This document shows, piece after piece, positions 59,801 through 64,000 of a stretch of DNA of 64,000 bases. This DNA comes from Streptomyces sp. NBC_01717 (GTDB taxonomy: Bacteria > Actinomycetota > Actinomycetes > Streptomycetales > Streptomycetaceae). A program made the translations under genes and the position numbers. The stretch's first letter is position 1, and each line of letters begins with the position of its first letter. Location of the stretch: positions 3,968,001 through 4,032,000 of the forward strand of contig NZ_CP109178.1 in NCBI RefSeq assembly GCF_036248255.1. The letters run 5' to 3'. Under the pieces are notes generated by a model that saw only the letters and a program-made list of their open reading frames with translations, was not told where the DNA came from and did not search any database.

Positions 59801-60211
59801 TCACCGGTGGCGCAGCTCATGTTCCACATGGTCGACGAGGACCGGGACATGACTGTGCGGGACGTCCTTCACCGCCGTGACCAGGGTCACCGGCCCGCCC
59901 GCGCGGACCAGTTCCACCAGCTCATCCACCGCCGCGGTGTGCACGGGGTCGGCGAGCTCGGCGCGGTAGCGGTCGACGAAGTCGTCGTAGCGCGTGCCGG
60001 TGCGGTCCTCGTGGTACCAGGAGCGGAGTTCGTTCGACGGGGTGAGGTCCTTGAGCCACCGGTCGATCCTTGCCCGCTCCTTGGCGACGCCTCGGGGCCA
60101 GAGCCGGTCGACGAGGACGCGGGTGCCGTCACCGTCCTCCTGCGGGTCGTACACCCGGCGTACCCGTACGGAACTGCTGCCCACCCTCGACCACTCCTCA
60201 CCGGCTCTCAT
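59801..60211 (-). CDS. DUF488 family protein
   Basis: A 136-residue protein of the DUF488 family (DUF488/YeaO). The family core is RVYDPQEDGDGTRVLVDRLWPRGVAKERARIDRWLKDL, SNELRSWYHED and the Asp-rich DFVDRYRAEL, ending LVTAVKDVPHSHVPVLVDHV. The biochemical role is unknown. ATG 60211; an in-frame GTG at 60184, with GAGGAG 9 nt upstream, is a good alternative. It lies between alr and nnrD. Confidence 0.85.
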   Translation of the reverse strand: MRAGEEWSRVGSSSVRVRRVYDPQEDGDGTRVLVDRLWPRGVAKERARIDRWLKDLTPSNELRSWYHEDRTGTRYDDFVDRYRAELADPVHTAAVDELVELVRAGGPVTLVTAVKDVPHSHVPVLVDHVEHELRHR

Positions 60212-60245
60212 CTGCGGTTCCCTGCCTGCTGGTGCTCAGGATCGC

Positions 60246-61706
60246 TCAGGCCCGTACGTCCCGCCACGCCGCCGGGATCGCGTCCGCGACGTCCTGCGCG
60301 GCGACCGGGCCGCCGTCCGAGGCGTGCCGGGCCGCCAGACCGTGCAGATGGGCACCGACGGAGGCGGCGTCGCGCGGGCCGAGGCCTGCGGCCAGCAGGG
60401 ATCCCGTCAGCCCGGAGAGGACGTCGCCGCTGCCCGCCGTGGCCAGCCAGGAGGTGCCGGTCGGATTGACCCGTACGGGAGTGTGCTCGGTGTCGGTGGC
60501 GACCAGCGTCGTCGACCCCTTGAGCAGCACGGTGGCGCGGTAACGGGCGGCGAGTTCCCGTACGGCGGCGAGCCGCCCCGCCTCGACCTCCTCGCGCGGG
60601 ACGCCCAGCAGCGCGGCAGCCTCCCCGGCGTGCGGGGTGAGCAGCGTCGGAGCGGTGCGCGACCGCACGACGGAGGCGTCGAGCAGTCGCAGCCCGTCCG
60701 CGTCCACCAGCACCGGGACATCGGCGGCCAGCACGTCGGCGACCGCCGAGACGGCCGCCGTACCGTCACCGAGCCCGGGGCCGACGACCCATGCCTGCAC
60801 CCGCCCCGCCTTCGACGGCGGCCCCGAGTGGACCAGGGTCTCGGGGTGCCGGGCGATCACGGCGTCGGCGCCCGGGCCGACGTACCGCACCGCCCCGGCC
60901 CCGCCCCGCAGTGCCCCGCCGACGGCGAGCACCGCCGCCCCCGGATACCGCGCGGACCCGGCGACGATGCCGACGACCCCGCGCCGGTACTTGTCGCTCT
61001 CACTGGCCGGAACGGGCAGCAGCGCGGCGACGTCCGCGTACTGCAGCGCCTCCAGATCGGGTACGCCGGGCAGCTCGGCGTCGAGCCCGATGTCGACGAG
61101 GTGCAGCGCGCCCGCCCGGTCGGCGGCCGGATCGATGAGCAGCCCCGGTTTGTACGTGCCGAAGGTGACCGTCGCATCGGCCCGCACGGCGTCGCCGAGC
61201 ACCTCACCGGTGTCCGCCTCGACACCGCTGGGCAGATCGACGGCGACGATCGGCGCCCCGGTCGCCTCGAGGGCCCGCACCAACGCGGCCGCGCCCTCAC
61301 GCAGCCCGCCACGGCCGCCGATGCCGGTGATGCCGTCGACGACGAGATCGACACGGCCGATCAGGTCCGTGCTCACCCGGTCGGCGCCGTCCACACGCCC
61401 GCCGGCCGCGCGGAGCGCCGCGACCCCGCCCTCGTGGGCCCGGTCCGGCGCGGTCAGCAGGGCGCGGACGCCCGCGCCGCGCCGGGCCAGCCGGGCCCCC
61501 GCGTACAGCGCGTCGCCGCCGTTGTCGCCGCTGCCGACGAGCAGGACGACCCGGGACCCGTACACCCGGCCGCTCCGCCGCAGCAGATCGGCACAGGCCG
61601 CCGCGAGACCCGCGGCGGCCCGCTGCATCAGGGCACCGTCGGGCAGCCGTGCCATCAGGGCGCGCTCGGCGGCTCGTACGGTCTCCACGCTGTACGCAGT
61701 TCGCAT
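60246..61706 (-). CDS. nnrD: Bifunctional NAD(P)HX epimerase/dehydratase
   Basis: Repairs damaged, hydrated NAD(P)H: the N-terminal YjeF_N domain (about 1-210) epimerises R-NAD(P)HX to S and the C-terminal carbohydrate-kinase-like domain (about 220-486) dehydrates it using ADP. Marks are LVGSGDNGGDALYAGARLARRG and GVEADTGEVL in the first, and LLTPHAGEAAALLGV, TSWLATAGSGDVLSGLTGSLLA in the second. ATG 61706, just 4 nt after the acpS stop. Typical partners: acpS and alr. Confidence 0.95.
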   Translation of the reverse strand: MRTAYSVETVRAAERALMARLPDGALMQRAAAGLAAACADLLRRSGRVYGSRVVLLVGSGDNGGDALYAGARLARRGAGVRALLTAPDRAHEGGVAALRAAGGRVDGADRVSTDLIGRVDLVVDGITGIGGRGGLREGAAALVRALEATGAPIVAVDLPSGVEADTGEVLGDAVRADATVTFGTYKPGLLIDPAADRAGALHLVDIGLDAELPGVPDLEALQYADVAALLPVPASESDKYRRGVVGIVAGSARYPGAAVLAVGGALRGGAGAVRYVGPGADAVIARHPETLVHSGPPSKAGRVQAWVVGPGLGDGTAAVSAVADVLAADVPVLVDADGLRLLDASVVRSRTAPTLLTPHAGEAAALLGVPREEVEAGRLAAVRELAARYRATVLLKGSTTLVATDTEHTPVRVNPTGTSWLATAGSGDVLSGLTGSLLAAGLGPRDAASVGAHLHGLAARHASDGGPVAAQDVADAIPAAWRDVRA

Positions 61707-61710
61707 ACGG

Positions 61711-62091
61711 TCAACCCTCCGCGATCACCACGGCCGACGCCACCCCCGCGTCATGGCTCAACGAGACGTGCCAGTGCTTCACGCCCAGCTCGGCCGCGCG
61801 CGCGGCGACCGTGCCGACGACGCGCAGCCGGGGCTGCCCGCTGTCCTCGACGAACACCTCGGCATCCGTCCACAGCAGGTCGCCGGGCGCCCCCAGCGCC
61901 TTGGCGATGGCCTCCTTGGCGGCGAACCTGGCGGCCAGCGAGGCGATTCCACGTCGCTCGCCGTTGGGCAGCAGCAACTCGCTGTCCAGGAACAGCCGCT
62001 GAGCCAGATGCGGCGTACGCCGCAGCGCCGCGTCGAACCGTTCGATCTCCGCCACATCGATCCCGACCCCGATGATCACGCGCTCACTCAC
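61711..62091 (-). CDS. acpS: Holo-[acyl-carrier-protein] synthase AcpS
   Basis: Transfers phosphopantetheine from CoA to ACP for fatty-acid synthesis. The 126-residue protein shows GVGIDVAEIERFDAAL (first metal Asp), LAARFAAKEAIAKALG (Glu/Lys motif) and WHVSLSHDAGVASAVVIAEG. GTG 62091. It is 12 nt downstream of glmS and 4 nt upstream of nnrD, thus part of one operon. Confidence 0.96.
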   Translation of the reverse strand: MSERVIIGVGIDVAEIERFDAALRRTPHLAQRLFLDSELLLPNGERRGIASLAARFAAKEAIAKALGAPGDLLWTDAEVFVEDSGQPRLRVVGTVAARAAELGVKHWHVSLSHDAGVASAVVIAEG

Positions 62092-62103
62092 TCATTCATT
62101 GGT

Positions 62104-63951
<1,848 letters not shown>

Positions 63952-64000
63952 AACGGTCCTTTCGTGGTCGCCCTCCCCTCGCTTGGCATCGTCGCAGAAG

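Overview
The window is high-GC actinobacterial chromosome, almost certainly Streptomyces. Codon usage is strongly G/C-ending, many genes start with GTG, and there is a contiguous whiD-bldM-shbA-type developmental block, a His-tailed GroEL1 under CIRCE control, bacterial-type Ser/Thr kinases, LAXTG and NlpC/P60 surface proteins, and PspC-type two-component genes. About 60 protein genes are supported, plus one c-di-AMP riboswitch, one probable amino-acid attenuator, two CIRCE operators and several strong hairpin terminators. I see no tRNA, rRNA, CRISPR array or intact mobile element. Most of the window is core chromosome. The order guaA / GMC oxidase / guaB3 / guaB / SigD-like sigma / WhiB-like / groEL1-groES / tsaD-rimI-tsaB-tsaE / alr / nnrD / acpS / glmS matches, from memory, the Mycobacterium tuberculosis Rv3396c-Rv3436c neighbourhood. 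The chorismate mutase / UvrD helicase / M23 trio likewise matches Rv0948c-Rv0950c.

Layout. 0-8.4 kb: an M23 peptidase, the PcrA/UvrD helicase, two RipA-like NlpC/P60 cell-wall hydrolases (only the first has a c-di-AMP riboswitch), a small membrane protein and a GNAT enzyme. 8.4-15.7 kb: a PspC-domain histidine kinase and response regulator divergent from a PspC membrane protein, then DoxX, a multi-span membrane protein, a class II aldolase and a methyltransferase. 15.7-22.5 kb: guaA, a chorismate mutase behind a probable leaderless Tyr/Phe attenuator, a gene-poor structured stretch, a sortase-substrate remnant, a ChoD-like GMC oxidase and a succinic-semialdehyde dehydrogenase. 22.5-30.2 kb: a patch with palindromes and clearly lower GC, a small secreted protein, and three tandem membrane kinases. 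The middle kinase is a pseudokinase; the outermost has a low-GC sensor domain.

30.3-40.5 kb: a serine hydrolase, glpD, a nucleotide-sugar dehydrogenase, a small membrane protein, guaB3, guaB, an ShbA-like sigma factor, bldM (with a sigma-BldN-type promoter) and whiD. This couples GTP synthesis genes with developmental regulators. 40.5-44.2 kb: a LysR regulator divergent from a MOSC protein, an SDR and an ester-cyclase-like protein. 44.2-49.3 kb: groES-groEL1 with a double CIRCE promoter, a lipoprotein, a THUMP-like methyltransferase and small proteins. 49.4-51.7 kb: an ECF42 sigma / DGPF (YCII) / VOC module. 51.8-64 kb: an LCP cell-wall ligase, then a long leftward run making t6A (tsaD, rimI, tsaB, tsaE), D-alanine (alr), NAD(P)HX repair (nnrD), holo-ACP (acpS) and glucosamine-6-phosphate (glmS). 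The run is interrupted by an L,D-transpeptidase-like protein without its catalytic cysteine and a 56-residue gene behind a perfect palindrome.

Everything here was read by eye. Family names come from motifs and remembered relatives, not from searches.
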